The position numbers and the translations under genes were made by a program. A model generated the notes under the pieces. It had not been told where the DNA came from. It worked only from the letters and a program-made list of their open reading frames with translations, and searched no databases. Below, in pieces: positions 45,749-54,921 of a stretch of DNA of 64,000 bases (position 1 is its first letter; each line of letters begins with the position of its first letter). Source of the DNA: Streptomyces albireticuli. Its GTDB lineage: Bacteria; Actinomycetota; Actinomycetes; Streptomycetales; Streptomycetaceae. Location: positions 5,861,501 through 5,925,500 of the forward strand of contig NZ_CP021744.1 in the NCBI RefSeq assembly GCF_002192455.1. The letters run 5' to 3'.

Positions 45749-46981
45749 TCACTCGTGCGTGTTCGCCGCCTCGACCTCTTCCCGCGTGACGCCCAGCAGA
45801 TACAGCACCGTGTCCAGGAACGGCACGTTCACCGCCGTGTGCGCGGCCTGCCGCACTATCGGCTTCGCGTTGAACGCCACCCCCAGACCCGCCGCGTTGA
45901 GCATGTCCAGGTCGTTCGCGCCGTCCCCGATGGCCACGGTCTGGGCGAGCGGGACGCCCGCCTCGGCGGCGAACCGGCGCAGCAGCCGGGCCTTGCCCGC
46001 CCGGTCCACGATCTCCCCGGTCACCCGGCCGGTCAGCCGGCCGTCCACCACCTCCAGGGTGTTGGCGGAGGCGAAGTCCAGACCCAGCCGCTCCTGGAGG
46101 TCGTCCGTGACCTGCGTGAAGCCGCCGGAGACCACCCCTACCTGGTAACCGAGCCGCTTCAGCGTCCGGATCAGGGTCCGGGCGCCCGGCGTGAGCCGGA
46201 CCTCCGCCCGCACCTTGTCCACCACGGACTCGTCCAGCCCGGCCAGCAGCGCCACCCGGGCGTGCAGCGACTGCTCGAAGTCCAGCTCGCCGCGCATCGC
46301 CCGCGCGGTCACCTCCGCGACCTCGGCCTCGCAGCCCGCGTGTGCCGCGAACAGCTCGATGACCTCGTCCTGGATCAGCGTCGAGTCGACGTCCATCACG
46401 ATCAGGCGCTGGGCCCGCCGCTGGAGACCCGCCGCCACGACCGCCACGTCCACCCCACGCGCTGCGGCCTCGGTGGCCAGCGCGGTGCGCAGCTCTTCCG
46501 TCTCCGCGCCCGACACCGCGAACTCCACGGCCGTCACCGGGTACTTCGCCAGCCGGAAGATGCGGTCGATGTTGCCGCCGGTGCCGGTGATGCGCGCGGC
46601 GATGGCCGCGGTCGACTCGGCGGTCAGCGGATGGCCGAGCACGGTGACGTGGGAACGCCCCGTGCCACGCGGCCGGTTGTCGCCCAGGCCGGAGATGATC
46701 TCCGCCTGGAGGTGCAGCGACTCCGCCCAGCTGTGCACGGTCGCCCGCAGCTCGCCCTCCGCCGTGGCGCCGCCGGCGGGCGCGACGACCAGGGCGCACA
46801 GGGTGATCCGGCCCCGGGTGACGACCTGCTCGATGTCGACGACGTCGACGGCGTAGGCGGCGAGGGTGTCGAAGAGCCCGGCGGTGATGCCCGGCCGGTC
46901 CTTCCCGAAGATCTTGACGAGGAGAGTCGGTACGTCGTCACCGGTGACGGGGGTGGCAGGCGAGGTCTGCGATGCGCTCAT
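45749..46981 (-). CDS. serB: Phosphoserine phosphatase
   Basis: A 410-residue enzyme for the last step of serine synthesis. Residues about 18-170 form two ACT-like regulatory modules (FGKDRPGITAGLFDTL and LGHPLTAESTAAIAARI). The HAD phosphatase domain starts at MDVDSTLIQDE, with Asp197 as nucleophile and Asp199, and ends with GDGANDLDMLNAAGLG. The ACT fusion is usual in actinobacteria and probably gives serine feedback. It is separated from the streptophobe gene by 83 bp. Confidence 0.95.
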   Translation of the reverse strand: MSASQTSPATPVTGDDVPTLLVKIFGKDRPGITAGLFDTLAAYAVDVVDIEQVVTRGRITLCALVVAPAGGATAEGELRATVHSWAESLHLQAEIISGLGDNRPRGTGRSHVTVLGHPLTAESTAAIAARITGTGGNIDRIFRLAKYPVTAVEFAVSGAETEELRTALATEAAARGVDVAVVAAGLQRRAQRLIVMDVDSTLIQDEVIELFAAHAGCEAEVAEVTARAMRGELDFEQSLHARVALLAGLDESVVDKVRAEVRLTPGARTLIRTLKRLGYQVGVVSGGFTQVTDDLQERLGLDFASANTLEVVDGRLTGRVTGEIVDRAGKARLLRRFAAEAGVPLAQTVAIGDGANDLDMLNAAGLGVAFNAKPIVRQAAHTAVNVPFLDTVLYLLGVTREEVEAANTHE

Positions 46982-47064
46982 GGTCCTCTAACCGTATCCG
47001 CACCCGCACCGGGACCGTACGGGTGTCCCACCGGCCGGACGGCGAAGACTGGACGGACTCGGCG

Positions 47065-48774
47065 TTAACGACGCCCCGGCGGCGGCCCCGGAGGTGGCCC
47101 CGGGGGCGGTCCCGGAGGCTTCCCCGGCGGCGCGGGCGGCGGGCCCGGCGGCGGAGGTCCCCCGTCCGGCATGGAGGTGCCGTACGCGTAGCCGCCCCTG
47201 GACCGCCGCCGGTGCCGGAGCGGCGGCATCGGGCTGCCGGTCCGGGTCGGCGCGCTGTAGCGGTCGTCGAGCGGCTGCCGCTTGTACGGGTTGGTGTCGT
47301 CGTGCGCGGGCCGGTGCACCGGCGAGGGGTTGTATGGCCCCGGCAGATAGGCCAGGTCCGGGTAGGTACGGGAATCCGGGGCGCCCGGCGCGGACCGGAC
47401 CGCGCGCCGTCCCGCCGCGCCGGCCGCGCACGCCAGCAGCCCGCCGGCCGCCCCGGCCGCCGCGCCCCAGGCCGCGCCCAGGCCCACGGCCGCCGGGATG
47501 CTGCCCCGCAGGTCCAGCCCGGCCCCGAAGGCGTCGAAGCCGAGCACGGACAGCCCGGCGTCCACCCGCACCCGGGTCACCAGCACCAGCACCGGCAGCG
47601 CCACGGCCGTCGCCACCCCCAGCGCCCCCGCGCACCGGGCGGCGAAGCGCACCGGCGTCAGCGCGCCCCGGGGCGTACGGACCGCGGTGAGCACCCCGGC
47701 CGCGAGCATCAGCAGCGCGCAGCCCACGGCCAGCAGCCACACCCGCCCGTCCAGCTCCGCGAGCCGTCCCAGCGTCACCGACTCGTTCATCCGGGCGGTC
47801 AGCAGTTCGTCGAGCGGGGACGGCAGCATCTGCGCCAGCGCCCCGGTCGCGGTGCCGCGCCAGGGGACGAGCATCCCGAGCGGCAGCCCCAGCCAGACGC
47901 CGTTGGGCGCCCCGAGGAGCGCGGCCCCCAGCACCCGCCCGGGGTGGTCGTCGACCGCCGCCGCGTAGCAGGCCGCCGCCAGTCCGGCGCCGACCGCGAG
48001 GACCAGCACGGCGCACAGCGCCGAGACCGCCGGGCGCACGCTCCGGTGCAGGAGCTCCCAGCCGCGCGGGAGCGGGGCCCGGCGCGCGGCCAGCAGCGTG
48101 ATCAGCAGGACGCCGAGCACCCAGCCGGCGCCCCCGGCCAGGGAGGGCCCGGTCCGCACCGAGAACCCGACGGACGCCTTGGCACCGGCCAGCCCCGCGA
48201 GCCGGTCGGGGAGGCCGCCGATGTTGCCGAGGTCGCCTATTCCGGGGATCACCAGATGGGGCCCGCCGCCCCCTCCGCCGGTGCCGCCCCCTCCGCCGAG
48301 GCCGAGGGCCGCCCCGTCGATGGTGACGCTGTCCTCGCCGGCCCAGGCCAGCCCGCCGAGGAGCAGCAGGAAGAGCACGGCCACCGTGCCCGTCCGCAGG
48401 ACGAGCTCGCCCGCGCGCACGGTGGGGCCGGCCGACCGCAGCGACCGCGCGAAGATCGTTCCCAGCAGGAGCGCGCCCGCCAGGCTCACGCCCAGTGGCG
48501 CGATCTCGATGGCGGTGTGCGCCGCCGCGCCCTTCAGACCGAAGGCTTCCACCGCACCCGATGGGGTGACGGATCCACCCACCGCGAGGACGACGGCCGC
48601 CGCCGTCATCGGGCCGAGCGCGCCCGCCGTATCCGCCCCGAGCAGATGCAGACCCAGCGCCGAAATTCCGGCCATGGCGAGAAAAGCCCAGCTCACAGCC
48701 GCTATGGAGGAAAGGAGAAGCTCCGCGGCGGATATCCGGCCGCGTGGTTGCCGCGCGTCGTTGCCCTTGGTCAT
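47065..48774 (-). CDS. Streptophobe-family membrane protein
   Basis: A 569-residue protein with around ten to twelve membrane spans. A long loop near 180-215 is Gly-rich (GGGGGTGGGGGGPHLVIPGIGDLG), and the C-terminal about 120 residues are disordered, proline-rich and end PPPGPPPGRR. The ATG at 48774 has GGGGGG upstream. The family is known mainly from Streptomyces and has no assigned function. The proline tail may bind partners in the cytoplasm. Confidence 0.82.
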   Translation of the reverse strand: MTKGNDARQPRGRISAAELLLSSIAAVSWAFLAMAGISALGLHLLGADTAGALGPMTAAAVVLAVGGSVTPSGAVEAFGLKGAAAHTAIEIAPLGVSLAGALLLGTIFARSLRSAGPTVRAGELVLRTGTVAVLFLLLLGGLAWAGEDSVTIDGAALGLGGGGGTGGGGGGPHLVIPGIGDLGNIGGLPDRLAGLAGAKASVGFSVRTGPSLAGGAGWVLGVLLITLLAARRAPLPRGWELLHRSVRPAVSALCAVLVLAVGAGLAAACYAAAVDDHPGRVLGAALLGAPNGVWLGLPLGMLVPWRGTATGALAQMLPSPLDELLTARMNESVTLGRLAELDGRVWLLAVGCALLMLAAGVLTAVRTPRGALTPVRFAARCAGALGVATAVALPVLVLVTRVRVDAGLSVLGFDAFGAGLDLRGSIPAAVGLGAAWGAAAGAAGGLLACAAGAAGRRAVRSAPGAPDSRTYPDLAYLPGPYNPSPVHRPAHDDTNPYKRQPLDDRYSAPTRTGSPMPPLRHRRRSRGGYAYGTSMPDGGPPPPGPPPAPPGKPPGPPPGPPPGPPPGRR

Positions 48775-48953
48775 GGCGCCCCCCGTTGCCGACCGGTGCC
48801 CGGATTGCGCATGATCCGTACGCATCCGTGGCGGTACCTACTCTCAGGGCGTGTTTCGCCGCCGTCAACGGCGCCTGTTACACGGTTGCGTCAGTCCCGA
48901 GTTTCGGTTCGGCGACTGTGCCTGAAATAGTTCCTCCCGATGTTCGCCATCCC

Positions 48954-48959
48954 TAGACT
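48954..48959 (+). promoter_or_regulatory. Probable -10 box of the FHA-ABC gene
   Basis: TAGACT lies 33 bases before the GTG. The -35 position holds only a weak match. The divergent streptophobe gene shares this 217-bp region. Confidence 0.4.
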
Positions 48960-48991
48960 CCCTGTGCAGGGGGCTCATCGGGGGACAAGTA

Positions 48992-51643
48992 GTGGGGCAT
49001 GGAGTGCCGGAACTCGTACTGGAATTGAATGGACAGACCTGGACGCTCGATCCGTCCAGGTCGTACACCCTGGGTCGTGATCCGCAGGGCGACATGGTGC
49101 TGCAGGACGCCCGTGTCTCGTGGCGGCACGCCACCGTGCGGTGGGGCGGCCGCAGTTGGGTCATCGAGGACCACGGCAGCACCAACGGCACCTATGTGCA
49201 GGGCCAGCGGATCCACCAGATGGAGATCGGCCCCGGCTCGACCGTCCACCTGGGCAACGCGACGGACGGCCCGCGGCTGAATCTCGCCGCCGCCGGGGCC
49301 GGGATCGGCGCACCCGCCGGGGACCTCTACAGCGCGCAGACCGCGATGGCCCCGCAGGTTCCCGGGCACCACCAGCCCCAGCACCACCAGCCCCAGCACC
49401 ACCAGCCGCCGCAGCACCAGCAGCCCGGCGGCTGGCAGCAGCAGCCCCCGTACCAGCAGCCGGCGCCGGACGCCTGGCAGCAGCAGGCGGCGCACCAGCA
49501 GGCTCAGCACCAGGCGCACCAGCAGGCATCTCAGCAGGCACATCAGCAGGCGTACGTCCCGCACCAGAACCCCGAGCCCGCGCACCAGCCCCCGGCACAC
49601 GGCGGTGCCCCCTCGCAGGGCGGCGCCCCGCCCGTCTACGGCGACCGCAGCCCGACCAGCTTCCACCAGATGGCCGTGGGCCGGGTGATGCGCATCGGTC
49701 GTGCGCTGGAGAACGAGCTGGTCGTCTCCGACCTCCAGGTCTCCCGGCACCACGCCGAATTCCGGGCCACCGGCGACGGCCGCTTCGAGATCGTCGACCT
49801 CGGCAGCCACAACGGCACCTATGTCAACGGTCAGCCGGTCCGCCAGCAGATCATCGGCCCCCACGACATCGTCGGTGTCGGTCACTCCACCTTCCGCCTC
49901 GTCGGCGACCGGCTGGAGGAGTTCGTCGACACCGGCGACGTCTCCTTCTCCGCCCGCCACCTCACCGTGACGGTCGACGGCGGCAAGCAGATCCTCAAGG
50001 ACGTCTCCTTCGGCGTCCCCGAGAAGTCGCTGATCGCGGTCATCGGCCCGTCCGGCTCCGGCAAGTCCACCCTGCTGAAGGCGCTCACCGGCTATCGCCC
50101 GGCCAACGAGGGCGACGTCCTCTACGACAACCGGAACCTCTACAAGCAGTTCGCCGAGCTGCGCCAGCGCATCGGTCTGGTCCCGCAGGACGACATCCTG
50201 CACAAGGAGCTCACCGTCCGGAAGGCGCTGCGCTACGCCGCCAAGCTCCGCTTCCCGGGCGACACCGCGGCCTCCGAGCGCGAGGCCCGGATAGGCGAGG
50301 TGCTCACCGAGCTCAAGCTCGACATCCACGCCGAGAAGAAGGTCACCTCCCTCTCCGGCGGTCAGCGCAAGCGCGTCTCCGTCGCCCTGGAGCTGCTCAC
50401 CAAGCCGTCGCTGATCTTCCTGGACGAGCCCACCTCGGGCCTCGACCCGGGCATGGACCGCGACGTCATGCAGCTGCTGCGCGGCCTCGCCGACGACGGC
50501 CGCACGGTCCTGGTGGTCACCCACTCCGTCGCCGAGCTGGGCATCTGCGACAAGCTGCTGGTGATGGCGCCGGGCGGCTCGGTCGCCTACTTCGGTCCGC
50601 CCGAGGAAGCGCTGAACTTCTTCGGCTACGAGACCTGGGCGGACGTCTTCTCGGCCTTCGAGAACTACCGCGACTACGACTGGGCGGGCCGCTGGAAGGG
50701 CTCGCAGCACTACCAGATGTACGCCGCGGACATCGACGCCGTCGCCCCGCAGTCGGTGCACGTCCAGCCGCAGATGATCCAGCCGCCCAAGGCCCAGAGC
50801 TGGGGCTCCCAGCTGTGGACCCTGATGCGCCGCTATGTCTCGGTGATCGCCTCCGACCGGGGCTTCCTGGCCCTGATGCTGATCCTGCCCGCCGTGCTCG
50901 GCGCGGTGAGCACGGTCATCCCGGCCGACTTCGGCCTCGGCCCCGGCCCGGCGAAGTCCCACTTCACCAACCGCGACGCCGGCACCATCCTGCTGATCCT
51001 CGCGGTCGGCGCCTGTTTCGCGGGCGCGGCCAACTCCGTCCGTGAGCTGATCAAGGAACGGGTGATCTACGAACGCGAGCGGGCGACGGGCCTCTCCCGC
51101 TCGGCGTACCTGATGTCGAAGGTCGTCGTCCTGGGCTTCATCACCGTCATCCAGGGCGCGCTCATCAGCGCCATCGGCTTCGGGGTCCGGGGGGAGAAGA
51201 TGCCGAAGGAAGGCGTCATCCTCACCAGCCTGCCGGCGGTCGAGATGACCCTGGTGGTCATGGCCCTGGGCTTCACCTCGATGATGTTCGGCCTGATCAT
51301 CTCCTCGCTGGTGAAGACCGCCGAGAAGACCATGCCGCTGCTGGTGATGTTCGCGATCGTCCAGGTCGTCTTCACCGGTGTGCTCTTCCAGATCTTCGAC
51401 AAGCCCGGCGTGGAGCAGATCGCCTGGCTGATGCCCTCCCGCTGGGCGATCGGCGCCGCCGGATCCACGGCCGACCTCAATGTGCTGATGCCGTGGCCGG
51501 GCGCGGGCCCCGACCCCCTGTGGGAGCACACCGCGGCCCAGTACCTGCTCGACATGGGCGTCCTGCTCGGCCTCGGCGTCGCCTGCGGCTTCGTCGTCGC
51601 CCGCCTGCTGCGCCGGCACGAGCCCGAGGTCATGCGGAAGTAA
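48992..51643 (+). CDS. FHA-domain ABC transporter (ATPase plus permease)
   Basis: An 883-residue fusion. FHA domain 1 (about 22-90) has GRDPQGD and STNGTYV. A Gln/His/Pro-rich linker of about 90 residues (125-210) follows, then FHA domain 2 (about 228-300, IGRALENELVVSDLQVSRHH). The ABC ATPase has Walker A GPSGSGKS near 352 and signature SLSGGQRKR near 454. The C-terminal ABC-2 permease has about six spans (600-880). FHA domains bind phosphothreonine, so a Ser/Thr kinase probably controls it. The substrate is unknown. The mycobacterial Rv1747 exporter has the same layout. GTG start; an in-frame GTG at 49004 is an alternative. Confidence 0.92.
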   Translation: MGHGVPELVLELNGQTWTLDPSRSYTLGRDPQGDMVLQDARVSWRHATVRWGGRSWVIEDHGSTNGTYVQGQRIHQMEIGPGSTVHLGNATDGPRLNLAAAGAGIGAPAGDLYSAQTAMAPQVPGHHQPQHHQPQHHQPPQHQQPGGWQQQPPYQQPAPDAWQQQAAHQQAQHQAHQQASQQAHQQAYVPHQNPEPAHQPPAHGGAPSQGGAPPVYGDRSPTSFHQMAVGRVMRIGRALENELVVSDLQVSRHHAEFRATGDGRFEIVDLGSHNGTYVNGQPVRQQIIGPHDIVGVGHSTFRLVGDRLEEFVDTGDVSFSARHLTVTVDGGKQILKDVSFGVPEKSLIAVIGPSGSGKSTLLKALTGYRPANEGDVLYDNRNLYKQFAELRQRIGLVPQDDILHKELTVRKALRYAAKLRFPGDTAASEREARIGEVLTELKLDIHAEKKVTSLSGGQRKRVSVALELLTKPSLIFLDEPTSGLDPGMDRDVMQLLRGLADDGRTVLVVTHSVAELGICDKLLVMAPGGSVAYFGPPEEALNFFGYETWADVFSAFENYRDYDWAGRWKGSQHYQMYAADIDAVAPQSVHVQPQMIQPPKAQSWGSQLWTLMRRYVSVIASDRGFLALMLILPAVLGAVSTVIPADFGLGPGPAKSHFTNRDAGTILLILAVGACFAGAANSVRELIKERVIYERERATGLSRSAYLMSKVVVLGFITVIQGALISAIGFGVRGEKMPKEGVILTSLPAVEMTLVVMALGFTSMMFGLIISSLVKTAEKTMPLLVMFAIVQVVFTGVLFQIFDKPGVEQIAWLMPSRWAIGAAGSTADLNVLMPWPGAGPDPLWEHTAAQYLLDMGVLLGLGVACGFVVARLLRRHEPEVMRK

Positions 51644-51648
51644 CCGCG

Positions 51649-51707
51649 CGCGTAGAACGCCGAAGGGCGGCACCCGATCCGGGTGCCGCCCTTCGGCGTT
51701 CTACGCG
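51649..51707. terminator. 28-bp hairpin between convergent genes
   Basis: Perfect 28-base arms around a 3-base loop (centre 51678) separate the FHA-ABC gene from the SLT gene. It is the longest perfect stem in the window and should terminate both transcripts. Confidence 0.9.
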
Positions 51708-51725
51708 GCTGTGCGTTCCCTCGGC

Positions 51726-52421
51726 CTAGTAGGCGGAGTTCACGTTGTCCATCGAGCCGTAGACCTTCCACGCGTAGTTGCACGCGGCGGTGATGTTGGC
51801 GACCGGGTCGTAGATGTCCCAGGACGTGCCCTCGACGTGGTACGCCTTGAAGGTCGGGTCGATCACCTGGAGCAGGCCCTTGGAGGGGATGCCCTTGGCG
51901 GCGTTGGAGTCCCAGTTGTTGATCGCCCGGGGGTTGCCGGTCGACTCGCGCATGATGTTGCGCTTGATGCCCTCGTACGAGCCGGGGATGCCCTTGGCCT
52001 TCATGACGTCCAGGGCCTCGCGGATCCAGCCGTCCAGGTTGTCCGCGTAGACCGGCTTCGCGGGGGCGGCGGGCGCGGCCTGGACCGGCTTGCGCTCCTC
52101 GGAACGGCTCGCGGCCTCCTTGTCGGCCCGCTCCTTGTCGGCCTTGGCCTTCGCCTCGGCGCGCTGCTTGGCCTCGGCCTCCGCCTTCGCCAGCTTGGCG
52201 GCGTTGTCGGACTGCTTGCCGAGCTGCTCCTGCTGGCCCTGCACACCCAGGTCGGCGGAGCTCCAGGCGACCGGCTTCACGGCGATGGACTGCGTCTCGG
52301 CGTCCGCGGAACCGGGCAGGGCGGCGAACGTCAGTGCCGCGACGCCCGCGGCGGCGATGCCGGCGGCGGAGAACTTGTGGACCTTGGTAAGGCGGCTATA
52401 GCCAGAGATGGGGGAGCGCAT
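51726..52421 (-). CDS. Secreted SLT-domain muralytic transglycosylase
   Basis: A 231-residue protein with a signal peptide (HKFSAAGIAAAGVAALTFAA, cleavage near SADA, about 40), then a Lys/Ala/Glu-rich coiled-coil segment (about 65-120), and a C-terminal lytic transglycosylase-type domain. The catalytic Glu is in IMRESTGNPRAINNWDSN, followed by SKGLLQVIDPTFKAYH. It resembles the small Streptomyces cell-wall hydrolases active in germination and sporulation. ATG at 52421. Transcription passes through a candidate attenuator (see next). Confidence 0.9.
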   Translation of the reverse strand: MRSPISGYSRLTKVHKFSAAGIAAAGVAALTFAALPGSADAETQSIAVKPVAWSSADLGVQGQQEQLGKQSDNAAKLAKAEAEAKQRAEAKAKADKERADKEAASRSEERKPVQAAPAAPAKPVYADNLDGWIREALDVMKAKGIPGSYEGIKRNIMRESTGNPRAINNWDSNAAKGIPSKGLLQVIDPTFKAYHVEGTSWDIYDPVANITAACNYAWKVYGSMDNVNSAY

Positions 52422-52474
52422 GCTGAGCTGAACCTCTTCCGATCGCTTGAGTCGCAGTGGCCCGGATCGGCGCG

Positions 52475-52516
52475 AAAAAAGACGCCGCGTCTCGATCGAC
52501 GGCGCCCTGCGACGTC
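52475..52516 (-). promoter_or_regulatory. Candidate intrinsic terminator/attenuator in the SLT leader
   Basis: On the minus strand GACGTCGC (52516-52509) pairs with GCGGCGTC (52488-52481), with one G-U pair, and a run of six T follows (52480-52475). The stop point is 54 bases before the SLT ATG. True U-tract terminators are rare in this genus. The gap 52422-52762 otherwise holds GC-rich pairs (e.g. CACCGGGTGAGACC) and promoter sequence that I could not define. Confidence 0.6.
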
Positions 52517-52762
52517 GCAATTCTTAGCGGCAGCAAAAAGCTCTGGCAAAGAAGCTGAGTACTACCCGGCATCGTTGCGGAGGGGCCTGCGGAGAACCCG
52601 CGGAAGAGGGTGGAAACGGGCCTGCTACCCGCTTACGGAGGCCTTACACATCCACTAGCCGAGGTCGTAGGTGACCTGGGTCCTATGCCCGGCGTCACAC
52701 CGGGGGCCCGAGGGTCTCACCCGGTGTGACGGCGCTTGCGCTTTGCGTATGTGATCGTTTGC

Positions 52763-53464
52763 TCAGATCTCGACCAGTACCTGGTCCAGGCTCTTGCGGA
52801 CCAGATCGGGCACCTGGCAGTCCGCCGCCGGGTACCCCACCGGGATCACCGCGAAGGCCTTCTCGTTCGCCGGCCGCCCCAGCACCTCCGACAGGAAGCG
52901 CATGGGACTCGGGGTGTGCACCAGCGCCGCCAGCCCCGACAGGTGCAGCGCCGACAGCAGCATCCCCACCGCGATGCCGACCGACTCGTCCACGTAGTAG
53001 TGCTTGCGCTTGTCACCGGCCTCGCCCAGCCAGTAGCGCTGCTGGAAGACCACGATCAGCGCGGGCGCGTCCGTCAGGTGCGGCTTGACCTCGTCCGTGC
53101 CCAGCGGCCGCAGCGCCGCCAGCCACTCCTCGCCCAGCCGCCCCTCGTAGGAGAGGCGCTCCTCGGCCTCCGCCGCCTCCCGGATCCGCCGCCGCACCTC
53201 CGGGTCCCGCACCAGGGCGAACGTCCACGGCTGCTGGTGCGCCCCCGACGGAGCGGTGGCCGCGCACGCGATCGCGTCGCGCACCACCTGCTCCGGCACC
53301 GGGTCGGCCGAGAACTGCCGGACGGTCCGGCGCCGGTCCATCCGCTCCCGGAGCTCCGCCGCGCGGGCGAGCGACTCGGCGGCCGGCATCCGCTCGGGGC
53401 GATAGGGAACCGGCCGGTAGGGATCGCCGTGGGTCGGTGTCCACTGTGTCGTTGGTATAGACAT
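52763..53464 (-). CDS. Nitroreductase-family flavoprotein
   Basis: A 233-residue FMN-binding oxidoreductase. RRTVRQFSADPVPEQVVRDAI marks the FMN-phosphate site, followed by APSGAHQQPWTFALV and later VGIAVGMLLSALHLSGL, ending with VIPVGYPAAD. ATG at 53464 is chosen. The substrate is unknown; the family includes BluB, but no cobalamin link is suggested by its neighbours here. Confidence 0.88.
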   Translation of the reverse strand: MSIPTTQWTPTHGDPYRPVPYRPERMPAAESLARAAELRERMDRRRTVRQFSADPVPEQVVRDAIACAATAPSGAHQQPWTFALVRDPEVRRRIREAAEAEERLSYEGRLGEEWLAALRPLGTDEVKPHLTDAPALIVVFQQRYWLGEAGDKRKHYYVDESVGIAVGMLLSALHLSGLAALVHTPSPMRFLSEVLGRPANEKAFAVIPVGYPAADCQVPDLVRKSLDQVLVEI

Positions 53465-53664
53465 GTTCCGAGTCTGGCCGCCGGCCGGCGCCTGTGGGGG
53501 CCACATGCGGGAACTCGTCGCCCTTCCTCCCCGGCGGCCCGGCCGTGGGCTCCCGTGAGCCCACCCGGAGCCCCCGCCGGGCCGTACGGCCTAGGCCGCG
53601 CGCCCTAGGTGCCTGCCGCCGCCGGTCCGATACGCCCCTTCCCTCACCTCGGTACCGTGAAGCC

Positions 53665-54921
53665 ATGACCAATGGCCCACGCTCCGGCCTGACCGCCGTG
53701 AGCACCGCGCTCCTCGCCATGAGCCGGCACCTCCAGGTGCGCGACGTACTCAAGACGATCGTCGTCTCCGCCCGGGAGCTGCTCGACGCCGAGTACGCGG
53801 CCCTCGGCGTCCCCGACGACCACGGCGGCTTCGCCCAGTTCGTCGTCGACGGCGTCAGCGAGGCGCAGTGGAAGGCCATCGGACCGCTGCCCCGCCAGCA
53901 CGGCATCCTCGCCGCGATGATCCAGGACGCCACCCCGCAGCGCCTCGCCGACGTCAGCAAGGACCCCCGCTTCGGCGGCTGGCCCGCCGCGCACCCGCCG
54001 ATGCACGACTTCATCGGCATGCCGGTCGCGGACGGGGAGGAGATCCTCGGCGCGCTCTTCCTCGCCAACAAGAAGGGCAAGGGCAGGGACCCGGCGGCCA
54101 AGCCCGGCTGCGGCTTCACCGCGGAGGACGAGGAACTCCTGCGCGTGCTCGCCCAGCACGCCGCCATAGCCCTCACCAACGCCCGGCTCTACGAGCGCAG
54201 CCGCGAGCTGACCATCGCGGGGGAGCGCGCCCGCCTCGCCCACGAGCTGCACGACGCCGTGGCCCAGAAGCTCTTCTCCCTCCGGCTCACCGCCCAGGCC
54301 GCCACCGCGCTCGTCGACCGCGACCCGGCCCGCGCCAAGGAGGAGCTGCACGAGGTGGGGCGGCTCGCCGCCGAGGCCGCCGACGAGCTCCGCGCCGCCG
54401 TCGTGGAGCTGCGCCCGGCGGGCCTGGACGAGGACGGGCTCGTCGCCACCCTGCGGACCCAGATCCAGGTCCTGGACCGGGCGCACGCCGCCCACGTCAC
54501 CTTCGACTCCCCGGGCGTACGGGCGCTGCCGGCGGCCCAGGAGGAGGCGCTCCTGCGGGTCGCCCAGGAGGCCCTGCACAACGCCCTGCGGCACTCCGGG
54601 GCCGAGCGGGTCACCGTCACCCTCCACCGCTCCGGAGGGGACGCCACCGACCGTAAGGGCGGCAGGACGGCCGATGCCGGCGGGACCGGAAAGACCGGCA
54701 AGGCAGGCAAGGCGGACAAGGCGGGCAAGGGGTGCCAGGGCGTCGTGCTGCGCGTGACGGACGACGGGTGCGGTTTCGACCCCTCCGCCGTCCGCCGGGC
54801 GGGCCGCCACCTCGGGCTCGTCTCCATGCGGGACCGCGCCGGTGGCGTCGGCGGCGGTCTGACCGTTACCTCGGAGCCCGGGAAGGGCACCACGATCGAG
54901 ATGGAGGTCCCCGGTGGCTGA
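53665..54921 (+). CDS. GAF-domain sensor histidine kinase
   Basis: A 418-residue soluble kinase. The GAF domain spans about 20-170 (LDAEYAALGVPDDHGG, FIGMPVADGEEILGALFLANK). The HisKA_3 domain has the phospho-accepting His196 in LAHELHDAVAQKLFSL. The ATPase domain has the N-box QEALHNALRHSGA and G-boxes DDGCGFDPSA and GLVSMRDRAG. Between them is a Lys/Gly/Asp-rich insert of about 30 residues (KTGKAGKADKAGKG) with a 9-base repeat. No membrane span, so it senses an internal signal. It overlaps its regulator by 8 bases. Confidence 0.92.
   Translation: MTNGPRSGLTAVSTALLAMSRHLQVRDVLKTIVVSARELLDAEYAALGVPDDHGGFAQFVVDGVSEAQWKAIGPLPRQHGILAAMIQDATPQRLADVSKDPRFGGWPAAHPPMHDFIGMPVADGEEILGALFLANKKGKGRDPAAKPGCGFTAEDEELLRVLAQHAAIALTNARLYERSRELTIAGERARLAHELHDAVAQKLFSLRLTAQAATALVDRDPARAKEELHEVGRLAAEAADELRAAVVELRPAGLDEDGLVATLRTQIQVLDRAHAAHVTFDSPGVRALPAAQEEALLRVAQEALHNALRHSGAERVTVTLHRSGGDATDRKGGRTADAGGTGKTGKAGKADKAGKGCQGVVLRVTDDGCGFDPSAVRRAGRHLGLVSMRDRAGGVGGGLTVTSEPGKGTTIEMEVPGG

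Noticed and set aside
52422-52740. c-di-AMP (ydaO-type) riboswitch upstream of the SLT gene
   Set aside because: Such elements are known before Streptomyces muralytic genes, but the conserved GGGGGAACC/GGGGUGAA and CCCGAA blocks are not found on either strand.
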